Source: Neorhizobium sp. UBA3556 (GTDB taxonomy: Bacteria; Pseudomonadota; Alphaproteobacteria; Rhizobiales; Rhizobiaceae). Taken from it: a DNA stretch of 64,000 nucleotides. The stretch covers positions 186,001 through 250,000 of the forward strand of contig DFNX01000003.1 in NCBI GenBank assembly GCA_002376235.1, read 5' to 3'. Positions 63,725-64,000 of this stretch are shown here, in pieces; the stretch's first letter is position 1, and each line of letters starts with the position of its first letter. A program made the position numbers and the translations under genes. The notes beneath the pieces were generated by a model. That model was not told the DNA's origin and ran no database searches. It worked only from the letters and a program-made list of their open reading frames with translations.

Positions 63725-64000
63725 ATGGACATGATATTCGCATTCCTCCGCAGCACATTCTTTATCGTCGTCATGGCGGTCGCGCTTGGCGGTTCGGCCA
63801 TGGCTGACGACACGCCGCTCAAGATCATCGTCCATCCCGGCCAGAGCGAGGCCGATGTCAAGCAGATCCTCGATTTCGCGGCACGAAGCGGCAGGCCTGT
63901 GGCGATCGAGGTCGGGCAGGCGACGACGGCTTCATCCGGGACAGCGGCGACTGTACCGGTAGCCGCGACCGGATCAGGCAATGCTGTCCTGATGCCAGTC
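63725..64000 (+). CDS. Secreted protein, truncated by window end
   Basis: The open frame begins MDMIFAFLRSTFFIVVMAVA, a signal peptide with cleavage near SAMADD, and continues to the last base without a stop (92 codons visible). The mature part starts TPLKIIVHPGQSEADVKQIL. I do not recognise the family. It is 111 bases after the cyclase gene. Confidence 0.6.
   Translation, partial: MDMIFAFLRSTFFIVVMAVALGGSAMADDTPLKIIVHPGQSEADVKQILDFAARSGRPVAIEVGQATTASSGTAATVPVAATGSGNAVLMPV

Noticed and set aside
1..64000. CRISPR array, prophage, transposase or integrase
   Set aside because: No regularly spaced short repeats, phage structural genes, transposase motifs or terminal repeats with target duplications were seen; the repeats found are intergenic palindromic elements.

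Overview
The window reads as chromosome of a Rhizobiales member of the Rhizobium/Agrobacterium/Neorhizobium type. Pointers are the high-GC rhizobial codon style, tandem RopA/Omp2-type porins, the rpoZ-rel and acpS-lepB-rnc-era-recO housekeeping genes, repeats resembling Rhizobium intergenic mosaic elements, a candidate RirA (IRO) box, and many GTG/TTG starts. Coding density is high, and I see no insertion sequence, phage, integrase, CRISPR array or rRNA operon. One tRNA (Ser-GCU) is present.

Layout. 1-6.3 kb: iron/siderophore cassette (exporter-fold ABC protein, AraC regulator, TonB-dependent receptor, DUF2218 plus siderophore-interacting reductase). 6.4-16.4 kb: YgfZ-like protein, HD phosphohydrolase and tyrosine phosphatase (translationally coupled), MscS channel, giant DUF2339 membrane protein coupled to an HD protein, MOSC protein, EamA and MFS transporters. 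16.4-22.2 kb: recO, then era, rnc, lepB, acpS and a DUF2062 gene, all on the minus strand and interrupted only by a small secreted protein and a PAS protein. 22.4-27.2 kb: DUF3563 mini-protein and two tandem paralogous chemoreceptors. 27.5-32.5 kb: Tat-exported SMP-30 lactonase-like protein, DUF3829 lipoprotein, uppP, rpsU, cold-shock protein. 32.7-42.9 kb: rel, rpoZ, NYN-domain protein, ada, flippase-like membrane protein, smpB, dapA, lytic transglycosylase. 43-46.1 kb: two tandem porins and tRNA-Ser. 46.2-53.9 kb: HpaI-type aldolase, ferredoxin-reductase-like flavoprotein, PilZ-like and sunset-domain-like small proteins, HisC-like aminotransferase, Tat-signal SDR with a divergent HxlR regulator, Sel1-like, DUF2147 and a 56-residue secreted peptide. 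54-64 kb: AMP nucleosidase, VapB with a frameshifted VapC, a flippase-like/GT2/GT39 glycolipid group, a divergent putrescine-type aminotransferase and glutamine-synthetase-like pair, a diguanylate cyclase, and a secreted protein cut by the window end.

How genes work together. The first four genes look like a self-contained xenosiderophore uptake and reduction module with its own regulator; no siderophore biosynthesis genes are visible. GT2 (polyprenyl-phosphate sugar donor) and GT39 (membrane transferase) form a plausible two-step envelope decoration route. The aminotransferase and glutamine synthetase homologue suggest polyamine catabolism by two alternative entry reactions. The minus-strand core operon combines ribosome assembly, RNA processing, protein export and lipid carrier activation.

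The points I would check first are the ABC/AraC/TonB/SIP cassette, the VapC frameshift with an intact VapB and operator, the short-chain dehydrogenase with a Tat signal, and the tandem chemoreceptor and porin pairs that share both coding and flanking sequence.
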